From Betaproteobacteria bacterium (GTDB lineage Bacteria; Pseudomonadota; Gammaproteobacteria; Burkholderiales; SG8-39), in contig SHXF01000155.1 in assembly GCA_009693435.1 (NCBI GenBank), positions 1 through 7,471 of the forward strand: a DNA stretch of 7,471 nucleotides, given 5' to 3'. Under the pieces are notes generated by a model that ran no database searches, was not told the DNA's origin, and saw nothing but the letters and a program-made list of their open reading frames with translations. The first letter of the stretch is position 1, and the number at the start of each line of letters is the position of its first letter. This document shows positions 1-6,067 of the stretch, in pieces. Made by a program: the position numbers and the translations under genes.

Positions 1-138
1 TTCGAAGGGTTGAACAACAAGGCTAAAGTCACGATCAGAAGAACCTGCAGTTTTCGGACATTCAAAATGGCAGAACATATGCTTAATCATGTACTTGGGA
101 AACTACCCGAGCCAAAACTCACCCACAGATTCTGCTGA
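1..138 (+). pseudogene. C-terminal end of an ISL3-like (IS204/IS1001/IS1096/IS1165) transposase, cut by the window edge
   Basis: Frame 1 is open from the first base to a TGA at 136-138 and gives 45 residues. It begins FEGLNNKAKVTIRR, continues with a CSFRTF segment, and ends with LGKLPEPKLTHRFC. The NNKAKVTIRR...FRTF pattern followed by a helix and the LGKLPEP-LTH tail is the usual carboxy end of ISL3-type DDE transposases, which lie close to the right end of the element. The catalytic DDE residues would be upstream, outside the window, so I cannot tell whether the gene is intact. No clear terminal inverted repeat is visible after the stop. The family call rests on recalled motif similarity. 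Confidence 0.62.
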
Positions 139-178
139 CGAACCAAATTCAGATGCTTCGCATGATTAAACGAACTGG

Positions 179-198
179 ATTCTGGCGTCCGCCAGAAT
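179..198. repeat. Short perfect palindrome, dispersed-repeat type
   Basis: Two perfect 9-base arms (ATTCTGGCG and CGCCAGAAT) are separated by two bases. The flanks, TGG before and GACGG after, resemble the GGATTC...GAATGACGG class of dispersed palindromes common in proteobacterial intergenic DNA. It lies 40 bases after the transposase stop. Membership of a repeat family is inferred; only the palindrome is directly seen. Confidence 0.6.
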
Positions 199-220
199 GA
201 CGGTGATTGGTTTTTGATCG

Positions 221-243
221 TATCTGTGTTCATCTGTGGTTAA
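221..243. repeat. Fragment of a dispersed ATCTGTG-type repeat
   Basis: ATCTGTG occurs twice, at 222-228 and 232-238, separated by TTC and followed by GTTAAC-like sequence. This phrase recurs in intergenic DNA of many bacteria. Only one fragment is present here, and no function is evident. Confidence 0.35.
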
Positions 244-313
244 CCGAATTTGACCTGACTCAATCCCCGCGCCTACAGACGCAACCTAACGTGCGCACCG
301 CGTGGAGTCAATG

Positions 314-398
314 AGAGTCCCTAACATAATGAAATCCGTGCCGCGTTGTGGCCAAAATCGTGCCAGCGCAGCATGGGTTTCATTATGTTAGGGGCTCT
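314..398. repeat. Long inverted repeat just upstream of glcD, candidate MITE or structured leader DNA
   Basis: Bases 314-334 pair with 378-398 over 21 positions. The only exception is position 318 against 394, which would be a G-U pair in RNA. The central 43 bases (335-377) are unpaired. The arms begin GAGTCCCTAACATAATG and end with the complementary CATTATGTTAGGGGCTC. Symmetric ends starting with GAG around a short non-coding core suggest a miniature inverted-repeat element, perhaps related to IS5-type insertion sequences, but no target-site duplication is evident. The right arm ends 16 bases before the glcD start codon, so any element insertion would have replaced or created the glcD promoter region. 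There is no T-run after the stem, so it is not a typical terminator. Confidence 0.7.
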
Positions 399-402
399 GG
401 GC

Positions 403-408
403 TAGAAT
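403..408 (+). promoter_or_regulatory. Probable -10 box for glcD, positioned for a leaderless transcript
   Basis: TAGAAT differs from TATAAT at one position and is preceded by GC, giving a GCTAGAAT context common in betaproteobacterial promoters. It is followed by only six bases before the ATG at 415. A start site at the usual distance would fall at or within a base or two of that ATG, and there is no Shine-Dalgarno sequence. No good -35 box is seen; TTCATT at 379-384, inside the right arm of the inverted repeat, is a weak candidate with an 18-base spacer. Confidence 0.45.
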
Positions 409-414
409 CCGTTC

Positions 415-1905
415 ATGAGCGCGCTGGATAAACCTGCCCCGATCGACTTTGTGCGCCAGCGCGAAGTCGCCACGGCATTGCGCGCGTTTCTGCCGCAAGC
501 CTCGGTACTGTTCAGCACCGAGGACGTGAAACCCTACGAGTGCGACGGCTTGTCGGCCTTCAGGCAGGCGCCCATGGTGGTGGCGCTGCCGGATAACGAA
601 GCACAGGTGCAGCTCGTGTTGCAAACCTGCCATCACATGCAGGTGCCGGTGGTGCCACGCGGCGCGGGCACAGGCCTTTCCGGCGGCGCGTTGCCGCTGG
701 GCAACGGCGTGCTGCTGTCACTGGCGAAACTGATGCGTATTCTCGAAATCGATCCGCTCGCACGCACCGCGCGCGCGCAGCCGGGTGTGCGCAACCTGGC
801 GATTTCCGAAGCAGCGGCGGCGTACGGGCTGTATTACGCACCGGATCCCTCGAGCCAGATTGCCTGTTCCATCGGCGGTAATGTCGCCGAGAATTCCGGC
901 GGCATGCATTGTCTCAAGTATGGTCTCACCGTGCATAACCTGTTAAAGCTGCGCGCTTACACGGTTGCGGGCGAGTTCATCGAAATCGGAGCTGACAGCC
1001 TGGATGTGGCCGGTTACGATTTGCTGGCGTTGCTGACCGGCTCTGAAGGGCTACTGGCGGTGATCACCGAAGTCACGGTTAAGCTGTTGCCCAAGCCGCA
1101 GTGCGCGCAATGCGTGCTGGCGGCCTTCGACGATGTGACCAAAGCCGGACAGGCGGTGGCGAACATCATCGCCGCCGGCATCATCCCCGCGGGCCTGGAG
1201 CTGATGGATAGGATCACCACCGGCGCGGTGGAACCTTTCGTCAACGCGGGCTACCCGCTGGATGCCGAGGCGATACTGCTGTGCGAATCCGACGGCGCGA
1301 TTGAAGAAGTCGCCGACGAAATCGAGCGCATGAAGGCAGTGATGCAGCACAGCGGCGCCACCGAAGTGCGCGTATCGCAAAGCGAAGCCGAGCGCGTGCG
1401 CTTCTGGGCGGGACGCAAAGCGGCGTTCCCCGCAGCCGGGCGTGTGTCGCCCGACTACTACTGCATGGACGGCACTATCCCCAAGCGCGCATTGCCGCGC
1501 GTGTTGAAGGCCATTGCTGAACTGTCGCAACAGTACGGTCTGCGCTGCATGAATGTGTTTCACGCGGGCGACGGCAATCTGCATCCGCTGATTCTGTATG
1601 ATGCCAATCAGCCCGGCGAACTGGCGCGCACCGAGGCGTTTGGGGCGGCGATACTCAAGTTATCCATTGATGTCGGCGGCACCATCACTGGTGAACACGG
1701 CGTGGGGGTGGAGAAAATCGACGCCATGTGCGATCAGTTCCGCGCGCCGGAGTTGGAGATGTTTCATGCAGTGAAGCGCGCATTCGACGACACAGGATTG
1801 CTCAATCCCGGCAAAGCCGTGCCCACACTGCATCGCTGCGCGGAGATGGGGCGCATGCATGTGCATGCGGGGCAGGTGAAGTTTCCTGATCTTTCGCGGT
1901 TTTAA
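415..1905 (+). CDS. glcD: Glycolate oxidase subunit GlcD, FAD-linked catalytic subunit
   Basis: The gene encodes 496 residues, close to the usual 495-500 for GlcD. This subunit carries FAD and oxidises glycolate to glyoxylate, with GlcE and GlcF passing electrons to the quinone pool. The amino half is a PCMH-type FAD-binding domain: PRGAGTGLSGG at 81-91, PDPSS at 144-148, GGNVAENSGG at 154-163 and TGSEGLLAVITEV at 208-220. The carboxy half is the FAD-oxidase C domain: RKAAF at 334-338, HAGDGNLHP at 383-391 (metal and substrate region), TGEHGVG at 425-431 and NPGK at 464-467. The tail ending FPDLSRF is typical of betaproteobacterial GlcD. The ATG at 415 gives the expected N-terminus. D-lactate dehydrogenases are relatives, but the following glcE and glcF support GlcD. 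All key motifs look intact. Confidence 0.96.
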   Translation: MSALDKPAPIDFVRQREVATALRAFLPQASVLFSTEDVKPYECDGLSAFRQAPMVVALPDNEAQVQLVLQTCHHMQVPVVPRGAGTGLSGGALPLGNGVLLSLAKLMRILEIDPLARTARAQPGVRNLAISEAAAAYGLYYAPDPSSQIACSIGGNVAENSGGMHCLKYGLTVHNLLKLRAYTVAGEFIEIGADSLDVAGYDLLALLTGSEGLLAVITEVTVKLLPKPQCAQCVLAAFDDVTKAGQAVANIIAAGIIPAGLELMDRITTGAVEPFVNAGYPLDAEAILLCESDGAIEEVADEIERMKAVMQHSGATEVRVSQSEAERVRFWAGRKAAFPAAGRVSPDYYCMDGTIPKRALPRVLKAIAELSQQYGLRCMNVFHAGDGNLHPLILYDANQPGELARTEAFGAAILKLSIDVGGTITGEHGVGVEKIDAMCDQFRAPELEMFHAVKRAFDDTGLLNPGKAVPTLHRCAEMGRMHVHAGQVKFPDLSRF

Positions 1906-1951
1906 GTTCGCACCATCTTCATTCAATGCCCATCGCACGTGCCACACCCGT

Positions 1952-2036
1952 ACTGTCGTTCCCGCGCAGGCGGGAACCCATACGGTGTCTCAAATGGCAC
2001 TGTGTTATGGGTTCCCGCCTGCGCGGGAACGACAGT
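1952..2036. repeat. 31-bp perfect inverted repeat made of two REP-like palindromes, between glcD and glcE
   Basis: Bases 1952-1982 are perfectly complementary to 2006-2036, with a 23-base loop at 1983-2005. Each arm contains its own smaller palindrome, GTTCCCGC-GCAG-GCGGGAAC in the left arm (1958-1977) and its mirror in the right (2011-2030). Two head-to-head palindromic units with a spacer match the layout of a BIME-like pair. The repeat begins 47 bases after the glcD stop and ends 26 bases before the glcE start. As RNA it would form a very stable hairpin within the glc message. It lacks a following T-run, so it is more likely an RNA stabiliser, decay boundary or partial transcription block than a simple terminator. 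Confidence 0.85.
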
Positions 2037-2062
2037 GTTTGTTCTCGACCGGTTTCTTGCTA

Positions 2063-3127
2063 ATGAACTCTATCGTTCAGCACCTCGCAGAAACCCTGCG
2101 CGATGCCTCTGCCAACAAAACACCGTTGCGCATCGTCGGCGGCGGCACCAAGGATTTCTACGGCAACGCAACTGCCGGCGAAGCATTTTCGACACGCGCC
2201 TATTGCGGCATCATCGATTACGAACCGACTGAGCTGGTGATCACCGCGCGCGCCGGCACACCGCTGGCGGAGATTGAAACTGCGCTGCGCGAGCAGGGAC
2301 AGATGCTGGCCTTCGAGCCGCCGCATTTTGCCGCAGGCGCAACGCTCGGCGGCTGCATCGCCGCCGGACTCTCAGGCCCGCGCCGCGCCTACGCTGGCGC
2401 AGTACGCGATCTGGTGCTGGGAGTGCGCATACTCGACGGCAAAGGCACGGATCTTCGCTTTGGCGGACAGGTGATGAAAAACGTTGCGGGCTACGATGTC
2501 TCGCGGCTGATGGCGGGGGCTATGGGTACGCTGGGCGTGATCCTCGAAGTATCGCTGAAAACGCTGCCGCTGCCTGCGACGGAAATGACGTTGCGGCAGC
2601 AGCACAGCGAAGCCGACGCGATACGGCTGATGAACGCATGGGCGGGGCAGCCGCTGCCGATTTCCGCAACGGCGTGGAACGGCGGCGATCTTGGCATCCG
2701 GCTTTCGGGTGCTGCCAGTGCAGTGCAAGCGGCGCACAAAAAACTCGGTGGTGAACGGGTTGATCCGGCACAAGCCGCTAAATTCTGGAACGGCGTACGC
2801 GATCACACGGAAGCGTTTTTCAGACGCGATACAACGCTGTGGCGGCTATCGGTTAAATCCACCGCGCCTGCGATCACTCTGCCCGGTGCACAAATGATCG
2901 AATGGAGCGGCGCGTTACGCTGGCTACACACCGAGGCGAGCGCAGACGACGTGCGTTGCGCGGCAGCGCAAGCAGGCGGCCACGCCACACTGTTTCGCGG
3001 CGGCAAAAGTGCTGACGGCGTGTTTCATCCGCTGTCTCCTGGGTTAGCCACGATCCATCGCAAACTCAAGCAGACCTTTGACCCCGCCGGCATACTGAAT
3101 CCAGGCCGCCTCTATAGCGGCATGTAA
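2063..3127 (+). CDS. glcE: Glycolate oxidase subunit GlcE, FAD-binding
   Basis: The gene encodes 354 residues, matching the usual GlcE length of about 350. GlcE is the second flavin-type subunit of glycolate dehydrogenase and resembles the front half of GlcD. Visible motifs are RIVGGGTKDF at 23-32 (FAD pyrophosphate region), FEPPHF at 84-89, GATLGGCIAAGLSGPRR at 92-108, MKNVAGYDVSRLMAGAMGTLG at 138-158 and the closing FDPAGILNPGRL at 339-350. I chose the ATG at 2063 because family similarity begins there. The same frame is open to an ATG at 1985, but those 26 extra codons read through the intergenic inverted repeat. No Shine-Dalgarno sequence precedes either start. It is separated from glcD by 157 bases, unusually far for this operon, and lies 25 bases before glcF. 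Confidence 0.95.
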   Translation: MNSIVQHLAETLRDASANKTPLRIVGGGTKDFYGNATAGEAFSTRAYCGIIDYEPTELVITARAGTPLAEIETALREQGQMLAFEPPHFAAGATLGGCIAAGLSGPRRAYAGAVRDLVLGVRILDGKGTDLRFGGQVMKNVAGYDVSRLMAGAMGTLGVILEVSLKTLPLPATEMTLRQQHSEADAIRLMNAWAGQPLPISATAWNGGDLGIRLSGAASAVQAAHKKLGGERVDPAQAAKFWNGVRDHTEAFFRRDTTLWRLSVKSTAPAITLPGAQMIEWSGALRWLHTEASADDVRCAAAQAGGHATLFRGGKSADGVFHPLSPGLATIHRKLKQTFDPAGILNPGRLYSGM

Positions 3128-3152
3128 AAACACAATAAAAACAAATACTTAC

Positions 3153-4397
3153 GTGGAAACAAGACTAGCACCATTTATCAAAGACACGCCCGAAGGGGAG
3201 GAGGCGGAAAGCATTCTGCGCAAGTGTGTGCATTGCGGATTCTGCGCAGCGACCTGCCCGACCTACCAATTGCTCGGTGATGAACTCGACGGGCCGCGCG
3301 GGCGCATCTATCTGATCAAGCAAGTGCTCGAAGGCGCGGCTGCCACCGCGAAAACGCAACTGCACCTCGACCGTTGTCTGACCTGCCGCGCGTGCGAAAC
3401 CACCTGTCCATCGGGCGTGCACTACAGCCGGTTGCTGGATATCGGGCGCGGCGTGGTTGAACAGCAGGTCGGACGCAGCGGTTTTGCGTCGCTGCAACGC
3501 GCCGCGCTGCGCAAGGTGGTGCCGCGTGCGCCGCTCTTCGGCGCGCTGCTCAAACTCGGACAACTCGCGCGCCCGCTGCTGCCTGCGGCGTTAACGCAAA
3601 AAGTGCCGGCAAGCACTGCGCCGGCGAAACCCTGGCCGCAGAGCAATCACGCGCGCAAAATGCTGGTGCTCGAAGGCTGCGCGCAGCCGAGTCTCTCGCC
3701 CGCCACCAACGCAGCCGCTGCGCGCGTGCTCGACCGCCTCGGTATCACGCTGCTGCGCGCGCGTGAAGCCGGCTGCTGTGGCGCGGTGTCATTTCATCTG
3801 AATGCGCAGGACGAAGCGCTGGCTGCGATGCGCCGTAACATCGACGCGTGGTGGCCGTACATCGAGCAAGGCGCGCAAGCGATAGTCATCACCGCCAGCG
3901 GCTGCGGCGTGATGGTGAAAGACTACGCGCATGCACTGGCGCGAGACACCACGTATGCAGAGAAAGCGATGCGTGTTTCCGAACTGGCCTGCGACATCAG
4001 CGACGTCATCATTGCGGAGAAAGCCGCGCTGCAGTCACGCCTCACCCCTCACACCTCACGCCACACCAAACGCATCGCATTTCACGCACCGTGTACGCTG
4101 CAACACGGACTGAAAAAGAAAGACGCCGTTGAAGCGCTGCTGACAGAATTGGGTTTCGATCTCACGCCGGTTGCAGACGCGCACCTGTGCTGCGGCTCGG
4201 CAGGCACCTACTCGATACTGCAACCCGAGCTCTCCAACAAGCTGCGCGACAACAAGATCGCAGCACTCACCACGCACACAAAAGAGGGCGCACCGCAAGC
4301 CATCCTCACTGCCAATATCGGCTGCCAATCGCACCTCCAAAGCGCCACCACCTTGCCCGTACGGCACTGGATTGAGGCACTTGACGATATTCTGTAG
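3153..4397 (+). CDS. glcF: Glycolate oxidase iron-sulfur subunit GlcF
   Basis: The gene encodes 414 residues, slightly longer than the usual 405-410. GlcF is the electron-transfer subunit linking the GlcD and GlcE flavins to membrane quinones. Two ferredoxin-type 4Fe-4S motifs are complete: cysteines 25, 28, 31, 35 and cysteines 75, 78, 81, 85, each last cysteine followed by proline. Two CCG domains follow, with C176, CC208-209 and C251 in the first and C314, CC346-347 and C391 in the second. These are found in HdrB, GlpC and LutA-type proteins and may hold a further cluster. The start is GTG at 3153, giving METRLAPFIKDTPEG, the normal N-terminus. The preceding 25 bases are AT-rich with no ribosome site. 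Residues 297-306 (LTPHTSRHTK) are a low-complexity stretch encoded by CTCAC-type repeats and probably a small in-frame insertion. Confidence 0.96.
   Translation: METRLAPFIKDTPEGEEAESILRKCVHCGFCAATCPTYQLLGDELDGPRGRIYLIKQVLEGAAATAKTQLHLDRCLTCRACETTCPSGVHYSRLLDIGRGVVEQQVGRSGFASLQRAALRKVVPRAPLFGALLKLGQLARPLLPAALTQKVPASTAPAKPWPQSNHARKMLVLEGCAQPSLSPATNAAAARVLDRLGITLLRAREAGCCGAVSFHLNAQDEALAAMRRNIDAWWPYIEQGAQAIVITASGCGVMVKDYAHALARDTTYAEKAMRVSELACDISDVIIAEKAALQSRLTPHTSRHTKRIAFHAPCTLQHGLKKKDAVEALLTELGFDLTPVADAHLCCGSAGTYSILQPELSNKLRDNKIAALTTHTKEGAPQAILTANIGCQSHLQSATTLPVRHWIEALDDIL
4041..4066. repeat. CCTCAC-type simple repeat inside glcF
   Basis: Imperfect repeats of CCTCAC/CCCTCAC/ACCTCACG run across these bases in the plus strand. 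They encode the linker LTPHTSRHT between the two CCG domains of GlcF. Similar CTCACCCCTCAC phrases are common as intergenic simple repeats, so this looks like a short repeat tolerated in a coding linker. It keeps the frame. Confidence 0.45.
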
Positions 4398-4525
4398 AAG
4401 TTGAGGCGCGATCAGACAGTGTTCGGAACTTGCGACTACGGAACGGCTGCTGACTCGGACCTCGAATGCCCGCAACCGATCCTGAGCCGTCATAGCGTGT
4501 TCCAGAAAGCTGCCGTTCGCGCTTG
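4398..4525. other. Non-coding stretch after glcF
   Basis: I see no gene and no terminator with a T-run here. It contains one copy of the motif GCGAACGGCAGCT, on the minus strand at 4508-4520, that recurs at 6357-6369 and, with one change, at 6435-6447. The stretch is probably decayed intergenic DNA continuous with the transposase relic. Confidence 0.4.
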
Positions 4526-4732
4526 TCATTTGATGACCCTGACCACGTGCAGCCGAACCACGTTCGCAATCGTGATCCCGAGCCGATGCGCTGGATGAGG
4601 GTGACGGTGGCGATTGCGTTTGAGCCCCGCTTGCTTGAACAGGTGTGTGGCGATCACCCGGTGGATGATCTGCAATACCGGGGTGTGCAGTTCGGGATGC
4701 ACGGCGAAGAGACTGAGCAGCGGGCGCCGGGG
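4526..4732 (-). pseudogene. Degenerate internal fragment of an IS91-like transposase
   Basis: On the minus strand, one frame reads LFAVHPELHTPVLQIIHRV followed by IATHLFKQAGLKRN (about 4707-4612). A frameshift follows, and the adjacent frame reads TVTLIQRIGSG (about 4605-4573). Together they match the conserved core of IS91-type (Y2/HUH) transposases, in which a PELxTPVLQ-IIHRVIATHLIKQAG block leads into AVTLIQRFGSA and then the N-HLHC metal-binding motif. Downstream, a third stretch NVVRLHVV is a plausible ruined version of NVHLHCLV. Both ends and the catalytic tyrosines are missing. The piece is a non-functional relic between glcF and the Bug gene. Family assignment is from recalled motif similarity. 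Confidence 0.6.
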
Positions 4733-4767
4733 GCTATGGTAGAGGTGCAGGTGATGGAGGGTGTGGT

Positions 4768-4835
4768 GTAGGGCGCAATCCTCGCGCCGTTTGTGGTTTG
4801 CGTAGTGCATGCGACGCAATGGGATTGCGCCCTAC
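4768..4835. repeat. Inverted repeat at the 3' end of the Bug gene, possible bidirectional transcription stop
   Basis: GTAGGGCGCAATCC at 4768-4781 is perfectly complementary to 4822-4835, with a 40-base loop. It resembles the GTAGGGCG-type dispersed repeats of proteobacterial genomes. The right arm lies 3 bases beyond the stop codon of the minus-strand binding-protein gene, and glcF transcription approaches from the other side, so it sits between converging genes. There is no T-run on either side, so termination activity is only inferred from position. Confidence 0.65.
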
Positions 4836-4838
4836 GCC

Positions 4839-5810
4839 TTATTTCGCAATCAATCCCGCCTGCTTGCCGATCTTGCGGAAAATCTCGAGATCGTGTCGCA
4901 GCAGCCGCTCGAAATCCTCGGGGCCGGTCACCACGGCGTCGAAGTCCATGCGCGAGAAACGCTCTTTAACGTCGGGCTGCGCGATCACATGCAGCACGTC
5001 CTTGTGGATTTTTTGCCGCAGCGCGAGCGGCGTGCCCGCCGGTGCGGCCAGCGTAAAAGAGCCGTCGCGGCCATAGTTCGGGTAGGTCTCGGTCATCAAG
5101 GGTACTTCCGGCAACGCCGCGGAACGTCGTGGCGAGATCACCGCGAGCGGCACGGATTTGCCGCTGCGGATCATCGGCAGCACGACGCTGACGGCGACCA
5201 CGGCGTAGTGCACGCGACCGGCAGCCACTTCGAGCGCGGCTTCGGGCGAAGCCTTGAACCCCACATGGGTCGCCGGAATGCCGGCTGTCAGTTTGAAGCG
5301 CTCGGCGTTCATGTGCGAACTGCTGCCCGCGCCAGCGGAGCTGAACAACACGGGCTTTGCTTGCGCCTTGGCGTAGGCCACGAATTCCTTCACGGTTTTA
5401 GCGCCGGTTGCGTTCGACGTGATCAACACCAGCGCGCTGCCGCCGAGAAACGCGATCCCGGAAAAATCCTTGACCACGTCATAAGGTAGTTTTTCGTTCA
5501 GCGCCGCGTTCACTGCGAACTGTGACGATTGCAATAACAGCGTATAACCGTCCGGCGCAGCCTTCGCCACGATCGCGGCACTCATCGCCCCGCCCGCACC
5601 GGGACGATTCTCCACCACCACCGGTTGCTTCCACAGGGCCGCGAGCTTGGCGGTCACGATGCGTGTCACGCTGTCCGATTGACTACCCGCGCCCACCGTC
5701 AGCACGCGTACCGGCTTGACGGGATAGCCACGCGCGTCTTGCGCGCACGCAGGACACACGCAGATAGTGCAGGCCAAAAACGCCACTGCCGCATTCAGAC
5801 GCGCATGCAT
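4839..5810 (-). CDS. Bug-family (TctC-type) periplasmic binding protein
   Basis: The gene encodes 323 residues, the usual size for tripartite tricarboxylate transporter receptors. These proteins bind small carboxylates or similar ligands in the periplasm, either for a TctAB permease or as orphans involved in sensing. The first 23 residues form a signal peptide with a hydrophobic core (AAVAFLACTICVC) and a likely cut after ACA, before QDARGYP. Family motifs are VENRPGAGG at 66-74 and APDGYTLL at 85-92. The usual PFxPGG ligand loop is replaced by VGAGSQSDS at 39-47, and the common VPYKGGGPAL segment by VGFKASPEAAL at 183-193, so the pocket probably differs from standard members. An AAGG sequence lies 12 bases before the ATG, rather far for a ribosome site. 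No permease gene is nearby. Confidence 0.92.
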   Translation of the reverse strand: MHARLNAAVAFLACTICVCPACAQDARGYPVKPVRVLTVGAGSQSDSVTRIVTAKLAALWKQPVVVENRPGAGGAMSAAIVAKAAPDGYTLLLQSSQFAVNAALNEKLPYDVVKDFSGIAFLGGSALVLITSNATGAKTVKEFVAYAKAQAKPVLFSSAGAGSSSHMNAERFKLTAGIPATHVGFKASPEAALEVAAGRVHYAVVAVSVVLPMIRSGKSVPLAVISPRRSAALPEVPLMTETYPNYGRDGSFTLAAPAGTPLALRQKIHKDVLHVIAQPDVKERFSRMDFDAVVTGPEDFERLLRHDLEIFRKIGKQAGLIAK

Positions 5811-5839
5811 GGAACATTGCTACCTTGATTGACGAAAAT

Positions 5840-5845
5840 ATTGTA
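5840..5845 (-). promoter_or_regulatory. Possible -10 box for the Bug gene at 4839-5810
   Basis: On the minus strand these bases read TACAAT, one change from TATAAT, 29 bases before the ATG at 5810. That spacing allows a short leader containing AAGG. No convincing -35 sequence is seen upstream, so the assignment is tentative. Confidence 0.3.
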
Positions 5846-5938
5846 CGGTGCAATCGCCGTGACGCATGGTGGCGTTTGCATGGCATCGATCGCAGCAGCC
5901 CTAATGCAATAGTGTAAGTATTTTATTTTATTAAGTTT

Positions 5939-6067
5939 ATGATTCATCTGCGTCGAGCCACACTGACCGACACCGCGCTTCACCGCGATTGGGACGAGCA
6001 GCCGCACGTCATCGCCTCCGACCCCAACGACGAGTGGGTGGATAGTCATTTTATTGATCTTTCCTAA
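5939..6067 (+). pseudogene. N-terminal fragment of a GNAT-family N-acetyltransferase
   Basis: An ATG at 5939 opens a 42-codon frame that begins MIHLRRATLTDTALHRDWDE, continues QPHVIASDPNDEW to residue 33, then changes to unrelated VDSHFIDLS and stops at TAA 6065-6067. The opening matches the first beta strand and helix of AAC(6')-like GNAT acetyltransferases, in which a R-AT--D---L--WDEQPHV-ASDPND-W pattern is followed by the catalytic body. The acetyl-CoA binding segment (R/Q-x-x-G-x-G/A) is missing, and I find no continuation on the far side of the repeat at 6047-6176. The gene is therefore truncated, and the break coincides with the left arm of that element. The family call comes from recalled similarity over about 33 residues. 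Confidence 0.55.

Noticed and set aside
179..243. CRISPR-like repeats
   Set aside because: The palindromes and short direct repeats are single copies of different types, without regular spacing or unique spacers.
1051..1584. A 177-codon open frame on the minus strand
   Set aside because: It lies wholly inside glcD on the opposite strand, has no family resemblance, and is the usual antisense shadow of a GC-rich gene.
1952..2036. Rho-independent terminator after glcD
   Set aside because: The stem is strong but no T-run follows, and glcE and glcF continue the same pathway downstream. It fits a REP/BIME-like repeat better.
4523..4771. An 82-codon plus-strand open frame after glcF
   Set aside because: It overlaps the IS91-like fragment on the other strand, which has recognisable motifs, and its own translation resembles nothing known to me.
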